Assembly (NCBI GenBank): GCA_030674185.1
Contig: CM060306.1
Span: forward strand, 37,231,983 to 37,295,982
DNA from: Monoplex corrugatus
Lineage: Eukaryota > Mollusca > Gastropoda > Littorinimorpha > Ranellidae
Direction: 5' to 3'
Length of the DNA: 64,000 nt
The notes under the pieces were generated by a model. It made no database searches. It had not been told where the DNA came from and saw only the letters and a program-made list of their open reading frames with translations. Within the stretch, counting starts at the first letter, position 1; each line of letters starts with the position of its first letter. Positions 1-10,679 of the stretch are shown one piece after another. Both the position numbers and the translations under genes were made by a program.

Positions 1-1
1 G

Positions 2-229
2 CTTCAGCGTGACGCCAACAGGAGTTCCCAGGGGCATGACACCGGGCGTCTTACAGACACGGACGCACGTGCATCACGCGGCAGTCCTGCGGCAGACCGA
101 CAGACGGGTGAGAGGGTGAGCATGGGCAGCCAACCGAGACGGACGTCAACAAGCACGGCCCGCGGCAGAGGAGCAGGCGGTAACCTTGGCAACAGGAGCT
201 TGCGTTCCGGTACTTCCAGAAAGCCATAG
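2..229 (+). pseudogene. Ser/Arg/Gly-rich frame upstream of the LINE endonuclease (possible ORF1 tail or N-terminal extension)
   Basis: The frame is open from the second base of the window to a TAG at 227-229. The composition is low complexity and basic, with runs of R, G, S and T. It is in the same frame as the endonuclease ORF, which resumes immediately after the TAG. It is either the C-terminal tail of the element's gag-like ORF1 or an N-terminal extension of ORF2 interrupted by one nonsense change. The stretch is visibly more GC-rich than the rest of the element. I see no recognisable domain, and the true start lies left of the window. Confidence 0.4.
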
Positions 230-1456
230 GACAGGCATGGCCATCCAAACCAGTGGTCCTTTTTGAATTACAACGTTGAAAATTTGTACAGTAAATTGAA
301 GAACGTTTCCTTCATAAATTATGTAACAAAATTTGATTTTGTTTGTCTTACTGAATGTTTTCTTGATACTTCGTTTGATTTCAGCTGTTTGTTCACTGAT
401 TATTTGAAGTTTTACGCTCCAGCTAAGAAATTGTCACACCATGGCAGGAATTCGGGTGGAGTTTTATTGTTGGTGAAAAAAACTTTAGAAAATTGTGTGA
501 AAGAAATAATGTTAGATTATGATAACACCATTGCCATCAGAGTAAACAAAAATGTATTTGATTTAGACAAAGATCTGATTTTGATTGCATGCTATGTTGC
601 GCCAGAAGGAAGCCCTAGATATAACGAAACATTAATTAAAGATGGGATCTTGATGCTGGAAGAATTAATGCTACAACAGTTTGAAAAAGAAAAAACACAT
701 TTTATAATTATGGGAGATCTCAATGCTAGAACAGGTCACGAACAGTTTGCGCCTGAAGACATGACTACTTATTTGGAAGACATTGAGTATGACAGGATGT
801 ATAATGAATGTGATGTACGTTGTTCTAAAGATGAAACTGTGAATAGTTTTGGCAAAACATTGTTGAACTTATGTTTTATGTTGGATATGGTTATTTTGAA
901 TGGTTTTTGTGATGGAGATACAGAGGGTGAATACACTTTTGTGTCTCCAAACGGGTGTAGTGTGATTGACTATTTTCTTGTTCCATATAATCTGGTCTCA
1001 TGCTTTGATTTACGGGTAGGTAACTGTGTTGATTCATGGCATCTACCTGTTGAGGTAATATGGAAAAGGGGAAATAATCATACATATGTAGAAAGTGCAA
1101 GACAACAAGGGGAAGAAAAAATTGTATGGTCTGAAGAATTAGCAAGTTTATTTGTACAAGAGCTTGATGGTTCTGAGTTCAACAATTGTCTACAGACAGC
1201 TTTCGGTTTGTTAGATTATAATGTGAATGACAGTTCGGAGCAGTTTACTAAGGCTTTATGCGGGGCAGCTGCGTGTATGGTACGAACACTGAGACAAGGA
1301 CAAAAGAAACAGAATGATTGGTTTGATAAGGAATGTGAAAGAAAGAAACAAGAAGTTAAGAGGCTACTGAAAAGATTCCAGAGATGCAAAACAGAAAAAG
1401 AAAAAAAAGAAAAAGAGAAGCATATGTCATATCACGAAAAGAGTATGTTAAACTAA
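230..1456 (+). pseudogene. LINE ORF2 N-terminal part: AP-type endonuclease domain
   Basis: This encodes the target-nicking endonuclease (exonuclease/endonuclease/phosphatase fold) used in target-primed reverse transcription. Motifs in order: NYNVENL with the conserved Asn near 269-290, CLTE with the metal-binding Glu near 345, IIMGDLNARTG near 707-740, VIDYFLV near 962-982 and DSWH near 1030, where most relatives have SDH. A basic Lys/Glu-rich linker follows. There is no convincing ATG at the 5' end; the homologous stretch begins with a Leu codon near 263. The reading frame is lost in the A-rich run near 1391-1420, and the RT continues one frame over (codon phase 2 to phase 1), which fits a 1-base deletion. 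Domain assignment is firm; activity is not expected. Confidence 0.85.
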
Positions 1457-2664
1457 GGAAAACGAAAGAAAGGGAATACGAAGATAAGAAAATAAGAACA
1501 CTCAAAGATTCCATCAATGACTCCAGGACATTCTGGTCAATAATAAGATCTGTTAATAGAAAGGCCTTTGTGTACAATGAAATCTCTATTGAACAATGGT
1601 ACAATCATTTCTGCAGTGTTTTCAATGATATCGGGGGAAATACTGCACAAGAGAGTAATATAGTAGAGGAAGAAAATAATTTTGAGCCCCTTTTCAATGA
1701 GCCTATAACTAAAGAAGAAGTGACTGCGAGTATCAGGCATTTGAAAGCAGGAAAGAGCGCAGGACCAGATCAAATAATCAGCGAAATGTTAAAACATGCA
1801 AATGCTAATGTAATTGATTTCCTTGTCCATTTATGTAACAAGCTTTTTGATAATGGCATTTTTCCGTCAGAATGGGCAAAGTCCATAATAATCCCAATTC
1901 ATAAAAAAGGAGATGTGAATAATCCAGATAATTATAGAGGAGTCGCTCTAACAAGTATAGTGAGTAAAGTTTATACATATATTTTGAATAAGAGATTAAC
2001 AAAGTGGGCAGAAAAAGAAGAGAAAATAGTTGAAGAACAAGCTGGATTTAGAGCAAAATACAGTACAATTGATCATATTTTCTCACTTTACTCCCTTGTG
2101 CAGAAGCATTTACTTTTAAATAAGAAACTTTATGTTGCATTTGTGGATTTTAGGAAGGCATTCGATTCTGTGAATCGTAATAATCTTTGGAATATATTAC
2201 GTAAAAGTGGTGTGAATGGAAAATTATATATGGCCCTAAGAGGAGTTTATAACTCAGTGTTTGCATGCGTGCGTGAGAAGTGTGTATATTCAGATTATTT
2301 TGAATGCCCTAAAGGAGTGAAACAGGGGTGTCAATTGAGTCCTCAATTGTTTTCATTTTTCATTAATGAATTAGCAGTGGAACTGTCAAGAAAAGGCAGG
2401 CATGGCATTCAAATTATCCCTGGGGTTATTGAGATATTCCTATTGCTGTTTGCAGACGATGTTGTTCTTCTCTCTGGTACAGTCAAAGGCTTACAAAACC
2501 AGTTAAATGTCTTAAAGGAAGAATCGGATCGACTAGCTTTAACAGTTAACATGGATAAAACTAATATTATGATTTTCAGGAAGGGTGGACATTTATCAAA
2601 ACACGAAAAATGGTTCTATGGAATTAACGAGGTTTTAAAGTTGTTAATTCTTATAAATACTTAG
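1384..2664 (+). pseudogene. LINE ORF2 reverse transcriptase domain
   Basis: This frame carries the palm and fingers of a non-LTR reverse transcriptase. Visible blocks are KAGKSAGPDQI near residue 120, a HKKGDVNNPDNYRGVAL block, the EEQAGFR block, motif A FVDFRKAFDSVN, motif B KGVKQGCQLSPQLFS and the catalytic FADDVVLL near 2450-2470. The frame ends in TAG at 2662-2664, where homologous sequence (a YKYLGIIF-like block) continues in another frame, fitting a 1-base deletion just before, near 2638-2641. The usable RT homology starts after the Lys-rich linker at about 1430, so the ATG at 1384 is probably not a real start. The active-site aspartates are retained. Confidence 0.88.
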
Positions 2665-2721
2665 GAATAATATTTTCGACAAAATTAAGTTTAAATTATG
2701 CATGGGAAGAATCTTGTAATA

Positions 2722-2827
2722 AAGGGAAAAAAGGTGTTATTGAAATTCTAAAATCCTTACGGAAGCTCAATTCTAAGGGAAAAAAGGTGTTATTGAAATT
2801 CTAAAATCCTTACAGAAGCTCAATTCT
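2722..2827 (+). repeat. 53-bp tandem duplication inside the LINE ORF
   Basis: Two adjacent 53-bp copies at 2722-2774 and 2775-2827 differ at one base (CGG versus CAG). The length is not a multiple of three, so it moves the reading frame from codon phase 0 to phase 2. Phase 2 is exactly the frame used by the C-terminal part from 2852 on, so the duplication alone accounts for the break. Confidence 0.95.
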
Positions 2828-2851
2828 ATTGATTGTAATTTATATTGGAAA

Positions 2852-3658
2852 ATGTTTGATACACAGATAGAACCTTTACTTACATATGCAGCTGAAGTAT
2901 GGGGTCTTACTGTAAATCCACATATGGAAAAAGTGCATACATATGCTATAAAACGTTTTTTGGCTGTACCAATTCACTCTTCTAATACTGTTTTATATGG
3001 AGAAACTGGAAGATATCCTTTATACATTAGAACCTTTGTGAAGAGTATTAAATACTGGTTGAAATTGTTAAGGCTTCCACAATCTCGGTAATGTAAACAG
3101 GCATATGAAATGATGGTTACTCAAATGGAAATAGGAAAACAGAACTGGGCCTATCAGGTAAAAAAGGCTTTATCAGAACTTGGGTTTGGAATCGTGTGGT
3201 TGTCCCAGGGAGTAGGAAATGAGTGTCAGTTTATTAATGAATTTAAAGACAGGCTTATTTGTTCGTTTAAACAAAATTGGCACTCAGATATGGAAAACAA
3301 AGAAAAATATAGTTGGTTCTTCTCATTTAAAGATGTTTTTCAAACCGAAAAATATCTCAGTGTTGTTACGGATAAATGGCAAAGAACTAATTACGCAAGA
3401 TTTAGATTAAGAACACTTGGTTTCAATGCAAATAAAAATTGGTTTCAACCTGGGACGCCCACAGTATATCCTTGCCCCTTATGTGGAAACAATGTCGATA
3501 ATGAAAAACACTTTTTATTCCAATGCCAAATTTTTGACACAATACGTGGAAAATGCAAAGTTTTTGAATCCGACATGGCCAAAAGACAAGATGTTGTATC
3601 TATTTTGTCATCTGATGACGAAGTCATAATCAAATCAGTGGCACTATACATTGCGTAA
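2852..3658 (+). pseudogene. LINE ORF2 C-terminal part with Cys/His motif
   Basis: This is the thumb and C-terminal region following the RT. It includes the block YAAEVWG soon after the frame begins, a region of aromatic and basic residues, and a C-terminal CPLCG ... HFLFQC motif near 3472-3525 typical of LINE C-terminal zinc knuckles. The frame is the same from 2852 to 3658 and is interrupted once, by TAA at 3089-3091. It ends in TAA at 3656-3658. The methionine at 3110 is therefore not a gene start. Identification as the LINE C-terminus is secure from position and motif. Confidence 0.8.
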
Positions 3659-3990
3659 GCACAAAAAATAAGACATAAACACTTACAAGCCCGACAATAG
3701 TGCTAGACAATATCATACTGGGATTAATTTAATCTCTTTTGACTGATGTGGGCTATATCACGTTAACTCCAAAAGAAGCCGCTTTATTATAGACTCTGTT
3801 TTGTAAAGAGCTGTTTTCATTTGCTTTATTTTGCTTTGTTTGCCGATAATTTAAGAGTAGCTAATAATATGAAAATAATGGTATATTTGTAGAATATGTT
3901 AGAAGTGGATATTGAAAGGGTATATAGACACTTAAGGGTCTACTATACATGTTAACAAAAACAAAAAAAACAAACAAACCAAAAAACAAA

Positions 3991-4510
3991 TAAATAAAAG
4001 GCATAGTGATGTCCCTTGTTAACAGAGTATTTTGGGGTAGTTATGTGAAGATTATATTATTATCACTAAATGTAAGGTTTGGGTGGTCTAGCCCAGATGT
4101 TTCATCATATTACAGTTTTGATGTGTGTGTGTGTGCGCACGAGCGCGCGCCCGCGTGTGAGCGTATATGGATGCGTGTGAGTGGGTGTGGGTGTGTGAAA
4201 AAGATTTTGGTTTGTCTAAACCTAGACAAATTATTGGCCTGAATGTGGGAACACTGTTCTGATATTTTTTGTTGTTGTTTTCTTTGCATTATGTAGTAGT
4301 GGTAAAATGGATGACTGTTCATTATATATGATTTGAATATGTTCGACTGTTCAAGGAATGGATGTTCGATATTTTTTTTGATTATGTGTGAAGAATTTGC
4401 GCACATACAAAGAGTGGATTATGTGTCGCACTACTGGAAAATTGTTATCCCCCTTGTCAAAAGACCTTTTCGGGTAATGACAATAAACAGTTTCAGTTTC
4501 AGTTTCTCTC
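3991..4510. other. Non-coding; GT-rich simple repeat at 4120-4196
   Basis: The sequence contains an imperfect GT/GC tract at 4120-4196 and a T-rich stretch, with no open frame I would defend. A doubled 'CAGTTT' motif at 4490-4503 precedes the start of sequence shared with copy B. I looked here for counterparts of copy B exons B5 and B6 and found none. Confidence 0.5.
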
Positions 4511-5339
4511 CCCCACGGCTTTTGTGATCTTGCGAGCCAACAGGGTGAACATATGTTAGAAATCTCGAATGGACAGTAAAATTGTTTCAAACAGTAGCGT
4601 GAACAATGCCTCCAATTGGATTGACAATGGCTCTAGAGTCATCTTTCAGTGTTTTCTTATGACAGAACTCACTTTCCCGGAGGAAATTATCAGGCTACTG
4701 AGGTAACTTGGTATTCTGATCAGAGTGAGTAACACTGACACTGACAACATAGGTCGCAACACACAGGATCAGTAACGCAGTTCTGAGCTGTACAGCTGTG
4801 TGACCTTTGCTAATTTTGCTGTAAATGAAATAAAGGATATAGGAATTTCGTATCTATGCAACATATCTCACCAACGAGGGCAACACGTTTTCGTAAGTCC
4901 ATTCTTTTTTGTAGTAACACTGTATGCTTGTTGTGATCCATCCTCTTACCGCTGTTTTAATATGTCGTGGGTCAAAGACCAGTTCCTCTTCCGTTTTTCC
5001 TTCTAATCCTATAACCAGTGTGGTCATTGGTAAGACTGACGAGACGCAGCAGCACAAAGGATCATCAATCTCTGTCTTGAGATGCAACAGCAAGCAGATT
5101 TGGCCAGTTGAGTTTAGTCAAGTCTCTGATATTTGTCCACTTCGGAGATGGAATACCTCCAGGATACCCTAAAAGACAGTCTTGGCTGTCCATCCGTCAT
5201 GGCAGATGACCTAGTCGCAGTCTTGGTTGCCCGTTTGCCATGGCCGGTGATATGATTAAACCAAGCTAGCATGTCTCATTGAACTGATGCTGAAAGTAGT
5301 TCCTGTACAGTGCAATAAATCTTATGAATTTGAAATCCT

Positions 5340-5440
<101 letters not shown>

Positions 5441-5513
5441 CACACACATATCTTCTTTTTCATCAGCATCAACACCCTCTAACGATAACTGCACCTTACA
5501 ACAACAAACTCAC

Positions 5514-5842
5514 CAGTGTAGAAAACCCACGTCTGGCGAATCGTGGCCAAAGCAAAGCCACTAACTGTGAAGCTCAGCACTCCAATGGCAGCAATGGTAG
5601 GATCAGAAAAAGAGAGGCGTTTCCACAGCCACAACAGAGGCATAGAGAATATTCCCCGCAGTCCCGCTTCGCTGGCTACCCAACCCAACTGGATCGCACC
5701 AAAGCAGAAAGGTGGACTCATCTGATAGGTAGTTAAGACCGTGAATTTCTCCATCATGCCCAAGATGAGGAAATAGGTTCCCACGTTGACCAGGATAATC
5801 GTGCTTTTCTTCATAGGGTCCTTCAGCGCACTGTAGATGATC
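5514..5842 (-). CDS. SLC46-like MFS transporter copy A, exon 4 (TM7-10 region)
   Basis: Exon of a membrane transporter of the SLC46 / proton-coupled folate transporter type, which moves small organic solutes across a membrane; the substrate is not inferable. It follows A3 with compatible phase: A3 ends with two bases of an Arg codon and this exon begins ATTAACAG|G. It ends ACTG|GTGAGT in phase 1. The exon encodes about 109 residues with several hydrophobic spans (FLILG, SPPFCFGAIQLGW, GIFSMPLLWLW, SFTVSGFAL) and a Gly-Trp loop reminiscent of SLC46 TM8. Copy B exon B4 has identical length and about four fifths identical residues. Reading frame and splice sites are intact. The reading frame also stays open into the intron upstream, where the two copies are almost identical; I treat that part as intron. 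Confidence 0.78.
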
Positions 5843-7039
5843 CTGTTAATGCAGGATGCATACACTAAATAAATGGGAAGACAAACAGGTGGGGATATGT
5901 AGTAGGCAGAAATTGAAAACCACATAGATGAAGGAAGTTCATGACCGGGTGGGGAGTTCGCTAAATAAGCAGCTGTTAGGATTTTTTTCACTCAGGTTGA
6001 TTGGTTCTTTTGATAGAGCAGTGGACTCACGATTAGATATCTTGAATTCATTTCCAGCCATTTATTTCGTACATTGCCAGTCTGCCAGATTACTGGCAGA
6101 CTTGGGTGGACCGCGCATGGAAATACCCAAGTGGGATTACTCCTTCTTGAACAAACTAAACACTTTTAGTTAGGCAAACAGATACACAATGAGGGAGACA
6201 GAGAGCGATGAGTGGGAAACAATGTTTTATAACTGACAAATCAACACTTACAAAAGATTTATTTATCAATTTAGGAAAAACTGCAATTGTCTCTTTTCCT
6301 TCCTGATGCACCCCCAACTACATCTGTCAGGTTCTGTCCAGATAGGATTGAACTCAGACCTTCCAAATCTGATCAATTTGACGTTTAGATATATTTTTGC
6401 ACACATCAATCCTGGATTTCTAACAACCAAACATTGTTAAGGTATGATTTTGCCCAAACGTTCTTAACAAATCTCCCTGCTCAAACGTTCATAATGTGTC
6501 ACTCTTCCAAAACCTTCTTAACATATCACCCAGCACAAACATTCTTAATATGTTACTCTTCCAAACATTATAAGTCGAGTGTTCACGCTGATGCAGAAAG
6601 CGTATAAAAAGTGTTTGCATGGTTTTTGTTGCTGTTGTTGTTGTTTGATTTTGTTTGTTTCTTTGTTTTTTGTTTTGTTCTGTTCTGTTTTTTGTTTGGT
6701 TGTTCTTTTTTTTTTTTGTCTGACCTATAGGAGATTTTCTGCAATAACAGTCTTCTGGTACTCTGCCAGTATTCTGTACTATGCTAGTATTTGTAAACGT
6801 TTGTACTGATGGTGAGGACGTGTGTAACGTGACAAAATCTGGGTGAGCGATTGTGATGAGTATCATATTGATAGAAAAAAGCATTGTGACTAACTGTGAT
6901 GGTGAGTGTGCCACTGTAATAAAGTACCACACTTTAAATTATGCGACAAACGGTAACAGGAATGGACACAACATGTGAAAGTGATTCACCTGTATTTTCA
7001 TAAACACTTACCTGGGTTTGACAAAAAAAGTTTTCACCA

Positions 7040-7930
7040 CCTGAGAACTTTGCACAGCTGCAGAATTAAAAACCGTGTGGGTTCAAAACCTTCGAAGGAA
7101 CCCAGAGAACAGAGGATCTTTGGTGTATCCACCCAGTGAAGAAAGAATCACGACAAATTCTTCTACTTCAAGCATTTGTTGTAACGGGGATACAGGTTGT
7201 GGTCAAATCTCAAAATCTTTCTTGATAAAATACCTAGTTAATGGTGACAGTGGTCAGAAAAGAGAACCTCCTCCTCTCCCCTCCAAAAAAAAAGTCAAAC
7301 TGACAATCGAGAATATTCCACTGTTGTTCTCCTACAATCTGTTAAGCAATTAGAAGGTGTCGTGCTTTCCAACCTGACTGTGGAAAGAGATCGTGATAAG
7401 AAAGGAAAGCTAACACGCTGGAAAACATATAGGAGATTCATAGATATTGAAGTACCATCCAATTCTCTCCCAAAGACAGAGACAATAGGCCCATCCAGAG
7501 CATACCTGTACTACAAGGATCAGAAAACAGCCTTTCACAACAGGGTTGTCGTTTTACAGATAGGCCACAAAACAACTGACTGCAAAAATTTCATCAAATA
7601 CAAACAGCGTATGGAGGATGGGCTTACAGCAGGAGACATGCAGTGCATAATTATGGCACAGGAAAAAATCACCCCAGAACAGACAAATGATAAGGAACAG
7701 AAAAAGAAATATAAATGGGCAGATTGTGGCCAAGACAGTAGTCAGGCACCGAAAAAAAAAGAAAGAAACAAACGAGCAAAAATAACAAACATAAGAAAGA
7801 TACTGTCAGTACTGAGAGGGCAGAAACACACAACAAGACAATACAAAAACAAAAGAGCAAAAGTAACAAACAGAAGAAAGCTACTGTCAGTACAGAGAGG
7901 GGCAGAAACAAAAAAACAATGAACAACATT
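7040..7930 (+). pseudogene. Gag-like (ORF1) relic of a non-LTR retrotransposon
   Basis: Two consecutive plus-strand frames (7075-7353 and 7362-7922) look like the C-terminal half of a LINE ORF1. There is a block with RWKTYRRFIDIEVP, then GPSRAYLYYKDQ, then an incomplete zinc knuckle keeping only the GHKTTDC half (the first two cysteines are gone), then a very basic Lys/Arg/Gln tail. The tail contains two near repeats of about 20 residues each, around RAKxTNxRKxLSVxRG. It is broken by a stop near 7351-7353. It lies in the copy A intron between exons 3 and 4 and has no counterpart in copy B, so it came in after the duplication or was lost there. The assignment rests on the knuckle remnant and composition; an unknown host gene cannot be excluded. 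Confidence 0.5.
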
Positions 7931-8564
7931 GGCTACCTGCAGACGGGCCTCTTTAGGTTCGACTAAACGCCCCAGATCAAAAGGGTCTACCCCACCACAG
8001 ACAAACAACTAGGCAAACTTAAAAGACCAGAATGAAATAGACACTGACAAAAAGTACGTAAGCCTGTTCCGACTTTCTAGTGAACCATGACAATGACCCT
8101 ATCCCCCTCGTTACCTTACTTTCTCTTTAGTTGTCGAACGTGTGCATGTCCTTGTACTGATATAAGGCTGTTGGCTAAAATTGTACGATGTGCGTATTTT
8201 GATAATTAAATACGCATTGGGCATTATGATTGCGAGAAGGCTTATAAAAAGCTCAAAAGTCAGTCAACATCAATCATTAAAAAACCAAAAGTTTAAAGTT
8301 ATCCATGTTCCAGAATCACATGTCACAAAAACTGTTATTAGAGAATGCAAGCTGCACGTGAAAATTTTCCCTCTTGAAAAATGCAGAGGGGCTCAAATAA
8401 GATCACGAGGGAAACGATTTGAACAGGGAGAAAGAATACGAGATACTTTCAAAACATGAAGAGTCAAACGGCAATCAGAACATTATAAAAATGATAGAAA
8501 ACGGTAACGGAGAAACTAATTCATATTATTTTTTGTTTCTACATTGTATGTTGATCTTTCTTTT

Positions 8565-9060
8565 TAAATCACATCGCTCACACATTCCTAATCACCCTGC
8601 ACAAACACTTCTTATACATAACCTTGCCCCAACATTTCTAATCAGCCTGCCCAGAAATTCCTTACCACCCTAGACAAAGATTTTACATATGATCTTGCCC
8701 AATGATTTCTAACCAGTCTGCTCAAAGATTCCTGACTACCTCTGCTAAAGATTTCTCCTGTGTATCACTCTGCCCAAAGTTCCTGATCACTGTGCCCAAA
8801 AAGCATTAATCATCGTTGACATGATTTCTTATATACTACCCTGCACAATCACTCCTTATATGTCAACTTATCTACAAATTCCTAATCACCCTGGTCAGAC
8901 ATTCCTTATATATTACACTGCCCAAACAGTCTTTATATATCATCCTTCCCAAAGATTTCTACACTCTGCCCAAAAATTCCTAATCACCCACCCAAACGTT
9001 CAGAGTTACTCTGCCCAAACATTTATAACCAGCCTATCAAAACTTTCCTAACATCCTGCC
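8565..9060. repeat. Degenerate tandem-like repeat built on a TGCCCAAACATTCCTAATCA motif
   Basis: The stretch is a run of imperfect units of roughly 25-30 bp around the motif TGCCCAAACATTCCTAATCA, alternating with ATATATCACCC-like spacers. It lies just downstream of exon A3 in the intron. The matching copy B intron has the same but longer array (62420-63250), and a shorter piece is at 6420-6570. Open frames through it are accidental. Confidence 0.75.
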
Positions 9061-9093
9061 CCAAGACCTGAAACCTCTTCCATCCCTACCTAC

Positions 9094-9579
9094 CTCAAAG
9101 AATCTCTGAAGCCCACGTTTTTCTTCTGCTGGCCCGTCTCTGTGATGAAGAAGAAAGTAAAGATCAGCAGGATGACCTTGACGATCAATGTGATCACTGT
9201 GCAGTAGAAGAACCCAGCATATTGGATGATGTAGCCTGTGACAAAACTTGTGGCACTCTCCGCCAATCGTGTCGCCACATCCACACCCACGATCTTGTAG
9301 GTTCTCGATGCTTCCCGGGACATGTCCATATCATTGTCATTGTTTTCCTCCTCTGCCTTTTTCTGTTTCTCTTTGTCCTCCCATTTCTGTTCTTCTTTAG
9401 CTTGAATGGTGGGGTCATCTGGAGTCGGGGAGGTTGGTGCAGAAGATGAGCTTGTGGGATTCTTCTTCCCATGGGTGTCACTGACTATGGAGAAGGCAGC
9501 GAATAACATGACGATACTTCCCCCAAAGCAGGCCGAAATAAACCTGCTAATGAGAAGCCAGCCGTAATGCTGCTTCAGC
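9094..9579 (-). CDS. SLC46-like MFS transporter copy A, exon 3 (TM4-6 and cytoplasmic loop)
   Basis: The acceptor is TTCAACAG|G at 9579 and the donor is TTTGAG|GTAGGT at 9094. The two bases left by exon A2 join the first base here to give Lys, and the frame stays open through the exon. It encodes TM4 (a LISRFISACFGG-type segment, matching the GRF...GG pattern of SLC46 TM4), a Ser/Pro then Glu/Lys/Asp-rich cytoplasmic insert of about 60 residues, then TM5 and TM6 ending in ITETGQQ. The long charged loop is unusual compared with textbook family members. Copy B exon B3 is the paralogue and is frameshifted in this same loop. Family assignment relies on TM layout, exon partners and the MFS motif in exon 2. 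Confidence 0.8.
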
Positions 9580-10399
9580 CTGTTGAACACACAAACTCAG
9601 TCTGCATAAGATGCATCTTTTGAGAGAGGAAGCAAAGCTGTATATACATATGGACTTTGTGTTAAAAACCAGCATCTCATGGATACCTCGATTTTTTCGT
9701 TCCTCTTTCATCAAAGAGTTATGGAAAAGGGATTGTACTCTAGGATTTTAAACTGTTCAGCTTCCTGATCCATCAATATTGTGTACCACAACATACGTAA
9801 TAAATATTCAACACAAATACACTAATAGCATTTCACCTCCAAACACTTTAACCCATACGATAGGGTAGTTACAAAGAGAGCTAAAGGGAACCTAGGCACA
9901 CTGACATGCAGAAAGAGAGAACAATCACCAGCAGATTTTTTTTCTATTCTATTTCTAATCCCCTGACAAGCGTAGTTGTTGAGCAGATCCATGAGATGCA
10001 GCAGCTGACAGGATCTCCACTTCTGTCTCTGATGTGTAGTATCAAGTAGTTCAGACATACTGAAACTGGTCCGGTTACTGTTATTTGCCAACCAGCTTTT
10101 CTTCTGTGGCTCTAGGTGATGGCCTTCTTCCAGGATGTCTTTGTTCTTAAACTGTGTCATAGTGAGTGATATGACCAAACCATGCGAGCGTGTGCCATTC
10201 CACAGACTCTGTGGAAACGCATTTGCGTCATTTCACAGTTCCTGTTCATCTTGTTCCATACGTTGGCATACTCACTGGTCTTTTGTTTGAGAATGATATG
10301 AGAAAAAGTTTCTTCAGGAGCATGATCTCAAAACTTGAACTCTTGTCCATGAGTCAGCAGGCCATGTCCATTTCTAAAAGTGAGGAAGATGGAGATTAT

Positions 10400-10600
10400 G
10401 AGTAATTTGTACAGTCTGTAACCCACAGGTGTAACCTCCACCTGTGGGTAAAGGATGGAGATTTTTCTAATGTGTGCATCTCTGCCAGTACCTGTCTGCT
10501 GTTCATGCATACACGCATGCAAATCATCCAATAAGCGCGTTAAGGGTCCTGTAAGTCATGTCAGTGAATGGCTTATTTTTCTTCTTCTCCTTTGTCTGCT
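10400..10600 (+). mobile_element. SINE fragment (snail-type tRNA-derived family, body only)
   Basis: It contains GTAAAGGATGGAGATTTTTC, then a stretch ending GTCCTGTAAGTCATGTCAGTG, matching copies at 28480-28960 and 49560-50240. No tRNA-like head is visible. It is truncated and diverged. Confidence 0.55.
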
Positions 10601-10679
10601 CTGTACCAAAGAACTGTTCATCAGATTCTTTCGACTAGTGTGTCCCTGCAAACGATTTCTCTATCCATTCTGCGATGCT

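Larger units (their letters stand above)
1..3990 (+). mobile_element. Non-LTR retrotransposon (endonuclease + RT LINE), decayed but nearly full length
   Basis: One element in the plus direction. It has a Ser/Arg/Gly-rich upstream frame, an apurinic-type endonuclease domain, a reverse transcriptase with an FADD box, a C-terminal Cys/His motif, then an AT-rich 3' UTR ending in an A-rich stretch near 3950-3990. The coding region is broken by a stop at 227-229, a 1-base shift in the A-rich stretch near 1391-1420, a 1-base shift near 2640, a 53-bp internal duplication at 2722-2827 and a stop at 3089-3091. With so few lesions it is a fairly young dead copy. Clade is unresolved; I-, Nimb- or L1/Tx1-like are all possible. 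Related relics lie at 29270-30130 and 44590-45240. Confidence 0.85.

Noticed and set aside
5843..5991. Extending exon A4 upstream to 5991 as coding
   Set aside because: The acceptor CATTAACAG|G at 5842 joins A3 in phase, while upstream AG sites give the wrong phase; the longer frame is reported as a finding instead.
8181..8459. 92-codon basic plus-strand ORF as a small gene
   Set aside because: It lies in an intron on the opposite strand to the gene, has no recognisable motif and no counterpart in copy B.
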